NCBI RefSeq assembly: GCF_022482365.1
Contig: NZ_JAKVPE010000001.1
Coordinates: 2,098,176 to 2,162,175 of the forward strand
DNA length: 64,000 nucleotides
Source of the DNA: Limosilactobacillus sp.
GTDB taxonomy: Bacteria; Bacillota; Bacilli; Lactobacillales; Lactobacillaceae
Direction: 5' to 3'
The notes beneath the pieces are model-generated. The model saw nothing but the letters and a program-made list of their open reading frames with translations. It was not told the DNA's origin and searched no databases. Shown here one piece after another: positions 23,988 to 32,613 of the stretch. Within the stretch, counting starts at the first letter, position 1. Each line of letters opens with the position of its first letter. Made by a program: the position numbers and the translations under genes.

Positions 23988-25342
23988 TAATGATGAATAA
24001 TCAGTACTTGTTCGAGCCAGTGATTGGCGGACTTGGTATTGTGGGCGATCAACGGGTACTTGTTCAAGATCATCCGCAGGTTTCGCAGGCCAAGCGAATG
24101 CCGGCTGGTAGTGAGACCAGTGAAGTGACCGTTTAACTGGTTGAGATCGACGCGCTCGTCCTTCGTTGAGTTGCCGATCACGATCAGCTGCTCCTGGTCC
24201 TTGTTAAAGTAGCTAAAGCTAATCTTCTTTTCTACGGACTGGGCGGCCGCGTTGATGGCATTGTCGAAGAGAATCGAGATCATTCGCAAGGCGTCAGTGA
24301 TGTTGATGGCCTTCACCAACGTGATCGGCTCGACCACCTCGATGGTGACGTCAATTTGCTTATCCATGGCCGCCATCACCTTGCTGTAGACCAGACTCTT
24401 GATCTCCAAGTCCTTGATGTTGGCGAGGTGACCAAGCACCGCCGTCCGAATTTCGACGTTGGAATTGGTCGGCAAAACGACGTGGTCGAAGATCTGGCGG
24501 ACTTCCTCAATCGTGCCGTCGTGAACGGCATCGTTTAAGCTGAGAAGGAGGTTCTTGTAGTCGTGACGAAAACGCCGCAGGTCATCGTACATCTCCTCGA
24601 TGTGACTGGTGTAGGTCTGCAGGTTGGTCAGTTCCGTTGCCTGGCTAAGCGCGAGTCCGCGGTAGTAGAAATAATTTGCCGCGATTTTGACGAAGGCAAC
24701 GGTCAGGAGGTAGTAGAGAATCCCGATGCAGACGAAGGTGAACGTGTTGATGTGGAGAAACTGGCTGTGAAAGCCAAAGCGAAAAATGTTAAACGAAAGT
24801 AAATAGAGATTGAATAGCCAGGCAAGCAGTGGGCGCTGCCGGATGATCATGGTTGAATATCGGTCAAAGCTATCCTTAAACTTCTTGACAAAGAGGTAGG
24901 TCAGGAGCAATTCAATAATGATGATCACGTCCGCACCATAATTATTGAAGGCGATCACGGTACTCGGCGAGAAAGCACCATAGATGGCCGTAACGGTTGG
25001 GCCGAGGATTCCCGTCGTAAATTCATAAATTGCCATAACAAAGATGAAGTTGCTGGCGATGTAGGTAAAGCTAATGTGGCGCTTGGCAACGATAAAGTAG
25101 ATGAGCAGCGCAATGACGAAGGTTGCCAGGATAATGAGCACCAGCGAAGCCGGGACAAACAAATAGAAAAATGAGGTCAGGATCCAAAACCACCAGGGGA
25201 TCCGAATGTTAGTCAGAAGACTGAAAACTTTGTAGATCCCAAAGGCCGCGATGAGCGGTTGGAGAATGAAGCCTAAAAAGATACCGACATAGTTCCCACC
25301 AAAGGATGCCAGCATTGCTGATAAAGTCTTTACAAGAAACAT
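23987..25342 (-). CDS. AgrC/ComD-type quorum-sensing histidine kinase
   Basis: A 451-residue kinase of the HPK10 peptide-pheromone group. Six or seven hydrophobic helices fill residues 1-225, followed by the phosphoacceptor His260 in FRHDYKNLL and a GHKL ATPase domain with the N box LFDNAINAA and the G box HSLGLRN. These motifs and the absence of a HAMP domain define AgrC-like kinases. AGGTGG is seven bases before the ATG. Its likely partner, a LytTR regulator, is at 27041-27781 on the same strand, but an IS110 element lies between them and the regulator gene ends in its own terminator. No pheromone precursor gene was found nearby. Confidence 0.9.
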   Translation of the reverse strand: MFLVKTLSAMLASFGGNYVGIFLGFILQPLIAAFGIYKVFSLLTNIRIPWWFWILTSFFYLFVPASLVLIILATFVIALLIYFIVAKRHISFTYIASNFIFVMAIYEFTTGILGPTVTAIYGAFSPSTVIAFNNYGADVIIIIELLLTYLFVKKFKDSFDRYSTMIIRQRPLLAWLFNLYLLSFNIFRFGFHSQFLHINTFTFVCIGILYYLLTVAFVKIAANYFYYRGLALSQATELTNLQTYTSHIEEMYDDLRRFRHDYKNLLLSLNDAVHDGTIEEVRQIFDHVVLPTNSNVEIRTAVLGHLANIKDLEIKSLVYSKVMAAMDKQIDVTIEVVEPITLVKAINITDALRMISILFDNAINAAAQSVEKKISFSYFNKDQEQLIVIGNSTKDERVDLNQLNGHFTGLTTSRHSLGLRNLRMILNKYPLIAHNTKSANHWLEQVLIIHH

Positions 25343-25414
25343 TTATAAACCACCTATCAAGATAAAAAATAGTCAACGTCCCATCTTACCACGTTAACTA
25401 AACAGACTAACATT

Positions 25415-25463
25415 AGTAGCGAAATCAATTGCTCGACGGGGTGATTGATTTCGCTACTTTTTT
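25415..25463 (+). terminator. Orphan plus-strand terminator hairpin upstream of the kinase gene
   Basis: A perfect 15-bp stem (25415-25429 with 25444-25458, arms starting AGTAGCG and ending CGCTACT) is followed by TTTTTTG. It reads left to right, while the gene on its left reads right to left, so there is no evident gene for it to terminate. It may belong to a lost gene or to the IS edge. Confidence 0.7.
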
Positions 25464-25474
25464 GTTAAAGTAGT

Positions 25475-25640
25475 GATGAAGTTGACATGTCGAAGGCTTT
25501 TTTGACCCATGAGGTCGTGAACTAAACTGGCAACTTCATCGGGTATCCCTATTTCGTTCGAAGTCTGTTGGCTCTTAGGTCGTGTATTGAAAATTGGAAT
25601 AATTACCCTTAAAAGAATTGAACTTCATACAGGAGATGAT
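25475..25640 (+). ncRNA. Candidate IS110 bridge-RNA region
   Basis: The non-coding stretch before the IS110 transposase folds. GATGAAGTTG (25475-25484) is the exact complement of CAACTTCATC (25531-25540), and GACC/GGTC form a hairpin inside it (25504-25516). AGGTCGTG occurs at 25512-25519 and again at 25578-25585. IS110-group elements are known to encode a structured bridge RNA between their left end and the transposase gene. That this is one is inferred from position and folding, not from a covariance match. Confidence 0.4.
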
Positions 25641-25644
25641 ATTA

Positions 25645-26850
25645 ATGCGTTGTGTGTTTGGAATTGATGTTAGCAGTAAAACTTGTAACGTTGCGGTGGT
25701 AGTTAATGAACACTTAGTAGACGAGGCCAAACTGAGTTTGGATATGGTGGGGTTCAATCAGTTAAAAGCTGCCCTAGATGCCTACACCGACCCCGAAGTG
25801 GTCTTTGAAGCCACTGGAGTGTATTCTCGACGGCTCGAACGATTCTTGACTGATAACGGCTACCAATTTGTACGACTGAATCCCTTGCAGGCCCGAATTG
25901 AGTTAACCAGTTTCCGCTACAATAAAACAGACGTTAATGATGCACAGAACCTTGCTTATAGTAGTTTTTATCGACATCACCGTTTGACCTCCCCAGAAGC
26001 ACCGGTCTACCAAAACTTGCGGGATCTCAACCGCTTTTATCAAAACGTTACTAATGACGTGGTTCGGCTGAAAAACCGATTACATAAGATTCTTCAGCTA
26101 ACTTTCCCTGAGCTTGAGCAACTGCTCAGCGTTACTGACGGTGAATTTTACTGGCAAATTGTAGTACATTATGCCCACCCATCGTTTGTGCTCTTAGAAA
26201 GCGAAAAACAGATAATTACCTTTTTAGCCAGTGTTTCAAAAAAGAAAGTTACCAGCGTTTATCTTCAACGAATTGCCCACCGTCTGGTGGGATTAAGCAA
26301 GCAAGCTTATCCAGCCGTAACAGCTGATTCTCCCAAGGTTATGGAACTTTGTTACTATGCCCAACAGTTGATTGATGGTAACCAGCAAAAAGCAGCTTTA
26401 ATTGAGCAAATGGTAGCGATCGCTAAGGAGTTGCCAGAATTTCAAAACCTCATTAGTATTCCCGGGTTTGGTGAAACCACTGTAGTGACCTTGATTGCGG
26501 AATTTGGTGATATTCGACGTTTCAAGAGCAGTAACGCTATGAATGCATTCGTTGGAATTGATTTTCGACATTATGAATCCGGTAAGTTTGTGGCAAAAGA
26601 TACGATTAGCAAGCGTGGTAACGCAATTGCGCGTAAACTCCTATACAAAGCCGTTCTGAATTGTGTAATCGCTTCTCATTACCACCCCAACCACATTGGG
26701 GACTTTTATCAAAAAAGAAAAAAGCAATCCTCTTCGCCACAAACGAAAAAGATTGCCATTAGTGCAATACATCGCCTAATCCGTACGATGTATCATCTTG
26801 TAAAAAATGACCAGTTTTACGATTATTCTAAAACCCATATAAATCGCTAA
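25645..26850 (+). CDS. IS110-family transposase
   Basis: A 401-residue DEDD recombinase. The N-terminal domain starts FGIDVSSKTCNVAVV, carrying the first acidic residue, with VFEATGVYSRRLERFL and KTDVNDAQNLA following. The C-terminal transposase_20 domain shows LISIPGFGETTVVTLIAEFGD and AFVGIDFRHYESGK, with the catalytic serine region near SKRGNAIARKLLYKA. CAGGAG precedes the ATG at 25645; an in-frame ATG nine codons upstream lacks a site. The frame is intact. The element lies between an AgrC-like kinase gene and a LytTR regulator gene and points against both. IS110 elements lack inverted repeats, so I cannot place the ends. Confidence 0.93.
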   Translation: MRCVFGIDVSSKTCNVAVVVNEHLVDEAKLSLDMVGFNQLKAALDAYTDPEVVFEATGVYSRRLERFLTDNGYQFVRLNPLQARIELTSFRYNKTDVNDAQNLAYSSFYRHHRLTSPEAPVYQNLRDLNRFYQNVTNDVVRLKNRLHKILQLTFPELEQLLSVTDGEFYWQIVVHYAHPSFVLLESEKQIITFLASVSKKKVTSVYLQRIAHRLVGLSKQAYPAVTADSPKVMELCYYAQQLIDGNQQKAALIEQMVAIAKELPEFQNLISIPGFGETTVVTLIAEFGDIRRFKSSNAMNAFVGIDFRHYESGKFVAKDTISKRGNAIARKLLYKAVLNCVIASHYHPNHIGDFYQKRKKQSSSPQTKKIAISAIHRLIRTMYHLVKNDQFYDYSKTHINR

Positions 26851-27011
26851 AATTAGGTCATGATTCATTTTACAGCCAATGGTCAAAATAACCAAGGCCA
26901 TGGGCTTATTTAGTATACCCTTAAACTCCTAAGCTTCTTTGAATGAATACCCTTCAGACCATCTCAACAACTAATTCTAAATCAAATTCCTTGTGGGGCT
27001 TGACTAATGGT

Positions 27012-27056
27012 AGAAAAAAGTGATTAGGATTTTCAGTCTCCTAATCACTTTTTTTG
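27012..27056 (-). terminator. Terminator of the LytTR regulator gene
   Basis: AAAAAAGTGATTAGGA pairs with TCCTAATCACTTTTTT around a short loop; the hairpin overlaps the 3' end of the regulator gene. T runs occur on both strands. Confidence 0.85.
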
Positions 27057-27781
27057 ATCAAGCCCAGTAGTTTCTTTTCGTGGCGCCGCGAAACCGGACA
27101 GGTGTCACCGTTGAAAAATTCAATGGTGTGGTGGAAGAAGTCGATCTTTTTGACCTGCTGCGGATTAATCAGGTAGCTGCGGTGGGCCCGGAAGAAGTGG
27201 TTATCCAGTTTTTCGATTTCGTGGAGGTTGTAATTGACCTGGATCGACTGTCCATCCGCCGTGTGCATCATGCTGGAATGGGAATTGGCGCTGTTGGAGG
27301 CGAAGTAACAGATGTTGTCCAGGGGCATCTTCAACAGGTCGGTATAGGACTTGTAGGTGAAGAACTCCCGGTTGGCCTGGCGCGTGTTCTTGCGGATTAT
27401 TGTTCGCAAGTCGGCGGTGAGCTCCTCGTAAACGTTGCCCCGGTCCTTGGCGATGAAATCCAGCGCACTGACCCGGTACTTATAGGTTGTGTAGACCATC
27501 TCATCGTGAACGGTAATAAAAATGATTGACGCTAGTTGGTCATGGACCCGGATGGTTTGGCTAAACTTCAGGCCGGCATTCTTGTCCCCATTGATCTCGA
27601 GGTCAAGAATGAAGACGTTCTCCTTACTTGGACGTGGCAGGGCGGCCCGAATCTCTTCAATGCTTTGAAAAAAAAGCAAGTCCACACCCTGAAGATGAAA
27701 CTGCCTGCTAATTTGTTGAATCATTCGCTGCAAGTATGTTAATTGTCGCCTGTCATCTTCCAGGATAAAGATATTTAGCAT
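27041..27781 (-). CDS. LytTR-family response regulator (AgrA/ComE type)
   Basis: A 246-residue regulator. The receiver domain has acidic residues at Glu8-Asp10 and the phosphoacceptor Asp60 (FILDLEI), and the sequence FITVHDEMVYTTYKYRVSAL continues it. The C-terminal LytTR DNA-binding domain contains FFRAHRSYLINPQQVKKID and FNGDTCPVSRRHEKKL, the diagnostic end. GGGAGG is nine bases before the ATG at 27781. It is probably the partner of the AgrC-like kinase at 23987, now separated by IS110. It is divergent from the first glucan-binding protein gene, and a repeat pair in the shared promoter region is a possible binding site. Confidence 0.92.
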   Translation of the reverse strand: MLNIFILEDDRRQLTYLQRMIQQISRQFHLQGVDLLFFQSIEEIRAALPRPSKENVFILDLEINGDKNAGLKFSQTIRVHDQLASIIFITVHDEMVYTTYKYRVSALDFIAKDRGNVYEELTADLRTIIRKNTRQANREFFTYKSYTDLLKMPLDNICYFASNSANSHSSMMHTADGQSIQVNYNLHEIEKLDNHFFRAHRSYLINPQQVKKIDFFHHTIEFFNGDTCPVSRRHEKKLLGLIKKSD

Positions 27782-27892
27782 GATGCATAACCTCCCAAAT
27801 AATACCCCATTCGAATATATCATATCTAAGGGAGGGAACGATTGCTTTGGTATTAGGTTGGGAGAATTTGTGAAGAAACGCTGAAAAAGACG

Positions 27893-27931
27893 GCTAACTT
27901 TTTCAACTAATGGTAAATCATTTCAGCTAAT
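27893..27931. promoter_or_regulatory. Direct repeats between the LytTR regulator and the first glucan-binding gene
   Basis: TTTCAACTAAT (27901-27911) and TTTCAGCTAAT (27921-27931) are spaced by exactly 20 bp, with a further CTAA at 27893. Paired 9-11 bp repeats spaced about two turns apart are the known architecture of LytTR binding sites. The interval 27782-28094 holds nothing else that I can identify except the downstream TATACT near 28049. Confidence 0.5.
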
Positions 27932-28094
27932 TGCAATTGGTGAGTTGTGAGAAACAACCAACAATTTTCAGCAAGCGGGGGAGTTTTTCACCCAAAACCA
28001 TGAAAATGAAGAAAAAGTCAGAAATCTATGTCAGCAGATAGCAAAATTTTTATACTTAGAATTGTAATATTAAGTTTTTGGGAGGAATTTGATA

Positions 28095-29300
28095 ATGCGA
28101 TTACACAAGGGATGGCTGGTTTCATTAAGTGTGCTGGCCGGGATTACGCTGGGTTCTGCTAGCCTGGCTAATGCACACGCTGACGACAACGGTGCGGCAT
28201 CTGTCAGCACCAGTCAAGTGGTAACGAATGCTACAACGACGCAGGACACCACGACGGCAACAGCTAACGACAGCAATGCCAACCAGGCAGCCACTAACCA
28301 GGCGGCTACCAATGACGAGGCAGCTACGACGACCACTGATCAGCAGGCCACGGCCAGCGACCAGAGCAATGTGACGGTCTCGACGCCGAAAGCTTCGACG
28401 AACGGCTGGGTTCAAAACGAATATGGCTTCTGGCAATATTTGCAAAACGGTACTCCAATCAGTGATGGCTGGCAAATGATCGATGGCCAATGGTACTTCT
28501 TTAGTGGCACTTACATGGCTGCCAATGGAGAATGTGCTACCTCTTTTTCTGACAATACGAAAGAATTCCTAAATAGTTACTACTACTTTGATGCAAATGG
28601 CCATTATTTAACTAATGGTTGGATTAATATAAAGGACGGCTATTGGACTTACGCCAGACCAGACGGGCGATTAGTTACTGGCTGGCAAAAGATTAACGGG
28701 TCCTGGTACTTTTTTATTAACCTGAAGGGCGGCCCAGCGATGGCCTTTAACCAGATCCATGGAGATCAAAAAGGTAACTACTACTCTTTTGATGCGAACG
28801 GCCATTACCAGACTAATCAGTGGGTAAAGTCAGACCTAGATGGTTCGTGGCACTATGCACAGGCAAATGGGATCCTAGCCACTGGCTGGCAGAAGATCAA
28901 TGGCCGCTGGTATTACTTTGTGAACTCTGAGGACTATCAATTAGTAGATGGTACTTACGCGGGTAATGGCCCGGCAGCAGCTACTGGCTGGCAAAAGATT
29001 AACAACCGTTGGTACTACTTCGACCCAACGAATGCTTGGGGAGATACCGGTTGGCAGTACTTGAATGGCAATTGGTACTACTTTGACTGGAATAACGCTT
29101 GGGCAGAGACTGGCTGGCAGTGGATCAACGGTCACTGGTACTACTTCGATAACAACAATGCCTGGGCACTGAAGGGCTGGCAGAAGATCAATGGTTCCTG
29201 GTACTACTTCGATCCAACGAATGCTTGGATGGTCACGGGTACCCAGACCATCAACGGTAAGACCTACACCTTCAATAGCGATGGTCAGCTGCAAGAATAA
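28095..29300 (+). CDS. Secreted glucan-binding repeat protein 1
   Basis: A 401-residue secreted protein. The signal peptide KGWLVSLSVLAGITLGSASLANAHA is followed by a Thr/Ala/Asn/Gln-rich linker (about residues 30-100) and then aromatic repeats of about 20 residues of the type GWQKINGxWYYFDxxNAW. These are the cell-wall/glucan-binding repeats found at the ends of glucansucrases and choline-binding-like proteins. No catalytic domain and no LPXTG anchor are present, so it probably acts as a binding or adhesion protein outside the cell. GGGAGGA precedes the ATG at 28095. It is a tandem paralogue of the next gene and lies beside the LytTR regulator. Confidence 0.88.
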   Translation: MRLHKGWLVSLSVLAGITLGSASLANAHADDNGAASVSTSQVVTNATTTQDTTTATANDSNANQAATNQAATNDEAATTTTDQQATASDQSNVTVSTPKASTNGWVQNEYGFWQYLQNGTPISDGWQMIDGQWYFFSGTYMAANGECATSFSDNTKEFLNSYYYFDANGHYLTNGWINIKDGYWTYARPDGRLVTGWQKINGSWYFFINLKGGPAMAFNQIHGDQKGNYYSFDANGHYQTNQWVKSDLDGSWHYAQANGILATGWQKINGRWYYFVNSEDYQLVDGTYAGNGPAAATGWQKINNRWYYFDPTNAWGDTGWQYLNGNWYYFDWNNAWAETGWQWINGHWYYFDNNNAWALKGWQKINGSWYYFDPTNAWMVTGTQTINGKTYTFNSDGQLQE

Positions 29301-29312
29301 TTGGAAAAGTTG

Positions 29313-29352
29313 AAAAAAGACTGTTGACGTCAGTGGCGTCAGCAGTCTTTTT
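29313..29352 (+). terminator. Terminator of glucan-binding protein 1 gene
   Basis: AAAGACTGTTGACG pairs with CGTCAGCAGTCTTT around TCAGTGG, followed by a T run. Confidence 0.88.
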
Positions 29353-29475
29353 CAGTGAACTGTCGCGTTTTTAAGTCAGCGTAAGAAAATGGCCGAATTA
29401 GTCCCAGAAAGGTTTTTGATAATGAAAACCCTTTATAATTAAATTGTACTATCAAACTTTTGGGAGGGACTTTTG

Positions 29476-30693
29476 ATGAAATTACGTAAAGGATGGCTAG
29501 TCTCATTAAGCGTCTTAGCTGGAATTACGCTTGGCGCAGCTGGGATAACGAATGCCCACGCTGATGACAGCAATGCGGTGGCAACCATCGATCAGCAGGT
29601 CGTTGCGACGACTGATCAACAGACAGCGCAAACGCAGGCTACTACTAACGAGACTGCTACTACAGCAACAACTAGTGAAGCAACAACAGCTCCGGCTCAG
29701 GAGACGGTGACGGTTTCTAATGCCCAGGCCGCTAACACTGGTTGGTCACAGAACAGCAATGGTACGTGGGTATACTACAAGAGTGACGGCACTCAGGCCA
29801 AGAACGGCTGGCAACAGATTAACGGTTCTTGGTACCTCTTTGACCAAAACGGTGTCATGGTCCAGAATGGGGCTTACACTGCATACTTTGGCACGGATCC
29901 TGAAAAACGAGCAAAAGCTGATTCTTACTACTTCGATAACAATGGTCACTATCAGACGAATGGTTGGATCTGGGATCAGGTCGCCAAAAAATGGTGCTAT
30001 GCTTACTCGAATGGTACGTTAGCAAGTGGCTGGCAGAAGGTCAACGGTTCCTGGTACCTATTCGGTGATTACGTATGGCTTGGCGACAATAACTACAAAG
30101 GCCCTTATATGTATGCTAATGAAGTAGCAGGAGCTACAGGTGAAGATGCTTATTATTTTGATGCAAATGGTCATTATGTAACGAATAAGTGGGTTAATCT
30201 CGATGGCGCTTGGGCTTATGCGAAATCAAACGGGGTTCTCGCTACTGATTGGCAGAAGATCAACGGTCGTTGGTACCACTTTAGTGATGGTGGTGAAGCT
30301 ATCCCATTAGCGTACACAGGTTGGGACAGGATTAACGGTCGCTGGTACTACTTCGACCCGACTAATGTCTGGGCAGTAACCGGCTGGCAAAAGCTCAACG
30401 GCAATTGGTACTACTTCGACCCAACCAACGCTTGGGCAGAGACCGGTTGGCAATATCTGAACGGCAACTGGTACTACTTTGATAACGACAATGCTTGGGC
30501 ACTGAAGGGCTGGCAGAAGATCAACGGTCACTGGTACTACTTCGACAACAACAACGCCTGGGCCTTGAAGGGCTGGCAGTGGATCAATGGCCACTGGTAC
30601 TACTTTGACCCAACGAATGCCTGGATGGTCACCGGTACCCAAACCATTAACGGCAAGACCTACACCTTTAATGATGATGGTCAGATGCAATAA
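29476..30693 (+). CDS. Secreted glucan-binding repeat protein 2
   Basis: A 405-residue paralogue of the previous protein, with the same signal peptide (KGWLVSLSVLAGITLGAAG, NAHA cleavage region), a Thr/Ala/Gln-rich linker and the same GWQKING...WYYFDPTNAW repeats, ending GTQTINGKTYTFNDDGQMQ. The upstream leaders are also similar (both contain TTTTGGGAGG), so the pair arose by tandem duplication including the ribosome site. TATAAT lies at about 29432. It has no enzyme domain. Repeats near the C terminus are almost identical between the two genes, so gene conversion is possible. Likely role: binding exopolysaccharide or wall glucan. Confidence 0.88.
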   Translation: MKLRKGWLVSLSVLAGITLGAAGITNAHADDSNAVATIDQQVVATTDQQTAQTQATTNETATTATTSEATTAPAQETVTVSNAQAANTGWSQNSNGTWVYYKSDGTQAKNGWQQINGSWYLFDQNGVMVQNGAYTAYFGTDPEKRAKADSYYFDNNGHYQTNGWIWDQVAKKWCYAYSNGTLASGWQKVNGSWYLFGDYVWLGDNNYKGPYMYANEVAGATGEDAYYFDANGHYVTNKWVNLDGAWAYAKSNGVLATDWQKINGRWYHFSDGGEAIPLAYTGWDRINGRWYYFDPTNVWAVTGWQKLNGNWYYFDPTNAWAETGWQYLNGNWYYFDNDNAWALKGWQKINGHWYYFDNNNAWALKGWQWINGHWYYFDPTNAWMVTGTQTINGKTYTFNDDGQMQ

Positions 30694-30703
30694 TTAGGGA
30701 GAC

Positions 30704-30738
30704 AAAAAAGTTCACCGCTGCTGGTGAGCTTTTTTAGT
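30704..30738 (+). terminator. Terminator of glucan-binding protein 2 gene
   Basis: AAAAAGTTCACC pairs with GGTGAGCTTTTTT around GCTGCT, followed by AG. Confidence 0.85.
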
Positions 30739-30791
30739 TTGAAGTTGGGGTTCATAATCCGAACAAAACGGCTAATTTTGCCCAATTTTAA

Positions 30792-30820
30792 TTGCAAGCC
30801 CCCCTGGAATCCGCTATCAT
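30792..30820 (+). promoter_or_regulatory. pgi promoter
   Basis: TTGCAA (30792-30797), a 17-bp spacer and TATCAT (30815-30820) lie about 50 bp before the pgi start. Confidence 0.65.
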
Positions 30821-30867
30821 TTAGGGTGTGTTAATAAATAACAATTAATAGAAAGAAGTTATTTGAT

Positions 30868-32226
30868 ATGGCTCATGTTTCATTAGACAAGCAAGGCTTA
30901 AAGCAATTTGTACACGCAAACGAACTCGGTGAGATGCAGGCAATGGTCAACGCCGCCGACGAAGAACTTCGTCAGGGCACCGGTGCCGGCGCGGACTTCC
31001 GCGACTGGCTCCATCTGCCGACCGAATACGACAAGGAAGAATTTGCCCGCATCAAGCAGGCTGCCAAGAAGATCCAATCCGACTCCGACATCCTGGTTGT
31101 GATTGGGATCGGGGGCTCCTACCTGGGTGCCCAGATGGCAATTGATTTCCTGCACAACACCTTCTACCAGGCCCAGAGCGCTGAGGATCGCAAGTACCCA
31201 CTGGTCATCTTTGCCGGGAACTCCCTGAGTTCGACCTACGTCCACGATCTGCTCCAGCTGATCGGCGACAAGGACTTCTCCGTCAACATCGTCTCCAAGT
31301 CCGGGACGACCACGGAACCATCCATTGCCTTCCGGATCTTCAAGGACAAGCTGATCGCCAAGTACGGCGAGGAAGAAGCCAACAAGCGGATCTACGCCAC
31401 GACCGACAAGGCCAAGGGGGCCCTGAAGACCGAGGCCGACGCTCACGGTTATGAAAGCTTCGTCATTCCGGATGGGGTCGGCGGTCGTTACTCCGTCCTC
31501 TCCGCCGTTGGTTTACTGCCAATCGCCGCTTCCGGTGCCGACATTGACCAGCTGATGGCCGGTGCCGCCCAGGCCGAAAAGGACTTCGTTGACCCTGACC
31601 TGACCAAGAACGAAGCCTACCAGTACGCTGCCTACCGGAACATCCTGTACCGGAAGGGCTACGAAACCGAGCTGCTGGAAAACTACGAGCCAAACATGCG
31701 GATGTTCGCCGAATGGTGGAAGCAGCTGGCTGGCGAATCCGAAGGGAAGGATCAAAAGGGCATCTACCCATCCAGCGCTAACTTCACGACTGACCTGCAC
31801 TCCCTGGGTCAGTACATCCAGGAGGGCCGGCGCTTCCTGATGGAGACCGTGGTCAAGCTTGACAAGCCAAACTTCGACGTCGACATCCCGAGCGAGGACG
31901 ACAACCTCGACGGCCTCAAGTACCTGGAAGGCAAGACGATGGACTTCGCCAACACTAAGGCCTACGAAGCCGTTGTTGCCGCCCACACGGCCGGTGGCGT
32001 CCCAGTCATGACCGTTCACATTCCAGAAGAGAACGAGTACACCCTGGGCTATTTGATCTACTTCTTTGAAGTGGCCATGGGCATCTCCGGCTACCTGAAC
32101 GGGATCAACCCATTCAACCAGCCGGGCGTCGAAGCCTACAAGGTCAACATGTTTGGCCTGCTGGGCAAGCCGGGCTACGAAGAGGTCGGCGACAAGCTGC
32201 GGGCAGAGATGGAAAAGAACAACTAA
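30868..32226 (+). CDS. pgi: Glucose-6-phosphate isomerase
   Basis: The enzyme interconverts glucose-6-phosphate and fructose-6-phosphate; in a heterofermenter it supplies fructose-6-phosphate mainly for GlmS and wall synthesis. Visible PGI blocks are [33 protein letters not shown] (phosphate site) and [16 protein letters not shown], with [12 protein letters not shown] and a C-terminal [14 protein letters not shown]. The length of 452 residues is the usual short bacterial form. AAAGAAG precedes the ATG. It has its own promoter and terminator and strongly GC-ending codons. Confidence 0.97.
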   Translation: MAHVSLDKQGLKQFVHANELGEMQAMVNAADEELRQGTGAGADFRDWLHLPTEYDKEEFARIKQAAKKIQSDSDILVVIGIGGSYLGAQMAIDFLHNTFYQAQSAEDRKYPLVIFAGNSLSSTYVHDLLQLIGDKDFSVNIVSKSGTTTEPSIAFRIFKDKLIAKYGEEEANKRIYATTDKAKGALKTEADAHGYESFVIPDGVGGRYSVLSAVGLLPIAASGADIDQLMAGAAQAEKDFVDPDLTKNEAYQYAAYRNILYRKGYETELLENYEPNMRMFAEWWKQLAGESEGKDQKGIYPSSANFTTDLHSLGQYIQEGRRFLMETVVKLDKPNFDVDIPSEDDNLDGLKYLEGKTMDFANTKAYEAVVAAHTAGGVPVMTVHIPEENEYTLGYLIYFFEVAMGISGYLNGINPFNQPGVEAYKVNMFGLLGKPGYEEVGDKLRAEMEKNN

Positions 32227-32237
32227 GATGAATCAAA

Positions 32238-32272
32238 AGCCGCTGATCGGGATTGGTCAACGGCTTTTTTAC
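32238..32272 (+). terminator. Terminator of pgi
   Basis: AAAGCCG...TGATC pairs with GGTCA...CGGCTTT around a short loop, followed by TTTACT. Confidence 0.8.
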
Positions 32273-32287
32273 TAAGGGGCTGTGAAG

Positions 32288-32494
32288 ATGAAGGAAAAAC
32301 TGAAGAAGAATCGTGACCGGGTCCAGGAGCACCTGGCCGTCTGGCTGGTTCTCACCATTTGCCTCTGGATCGTTAAGGCTTTTGTGGGCTGGGCCTTCCT
32401 GCAATACGTGGTTTGGCTGTCGGCGGCCTACTCATTCTTCCTGGCACTCGTGTGGTTATACTTGGAATGGCGGATTTTGCGCCAATCTGCTTAA
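32288..32494 (+). CDS. Small two-helix membrane protein, 68 residues
   Basis: A basic cytoplasmic start (KEKLKKNRDR) is followed by two hydrophobic segments (WLVLTICLWIVKAFVGWAF and VVWLSAAYSFFLALVWLYL), giving a hairpin membrane protein. I recognise no family beyond small lactobacillus membrane proteins. AAGGGG eight bases before the ATG at 32288 supports this start over the GTG two codons earlier. It lies between pgi and xylR and seems to be a separate short gene. Confidence 0.65.
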   Translation: MKEKLKKNRDRVQEHLAVWLVLTICLWIVKAFVGWAFLQYVVWLSAAYSFFLALVWLYLEWRILRQSA

Positions 32495-32546
32495 GCGGTC
32501 TAAACAAGCAGATACGCTGACCCGCTAATCACCCTATAAGTTTAAG

Positions 32547-32574
32547 TTGATTGGTCTATCCACCATGTTATAAT
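32547..32574 (+). promoter_or_regulatory. xylR promoter
   Basis: TTGATT (32547-32552), a 16-bp spacer and TATAAT (32569-32574) lie 40 bp before the regulator gene. Confidence 0.65.
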
Positions 32575-32613
32575 AATTATAACTAGTTAAAACTGATAAA
32601 GAAGGAAAACTAC

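Noticed and set aside
28095-30693. A CRISPR or tandem DNA repeat array in the two glucan-binding genes
   Set aside because: The periodic DNA signal of about 63 bp is explained by the 20-21-residue protein repeats in an intact reading frame.
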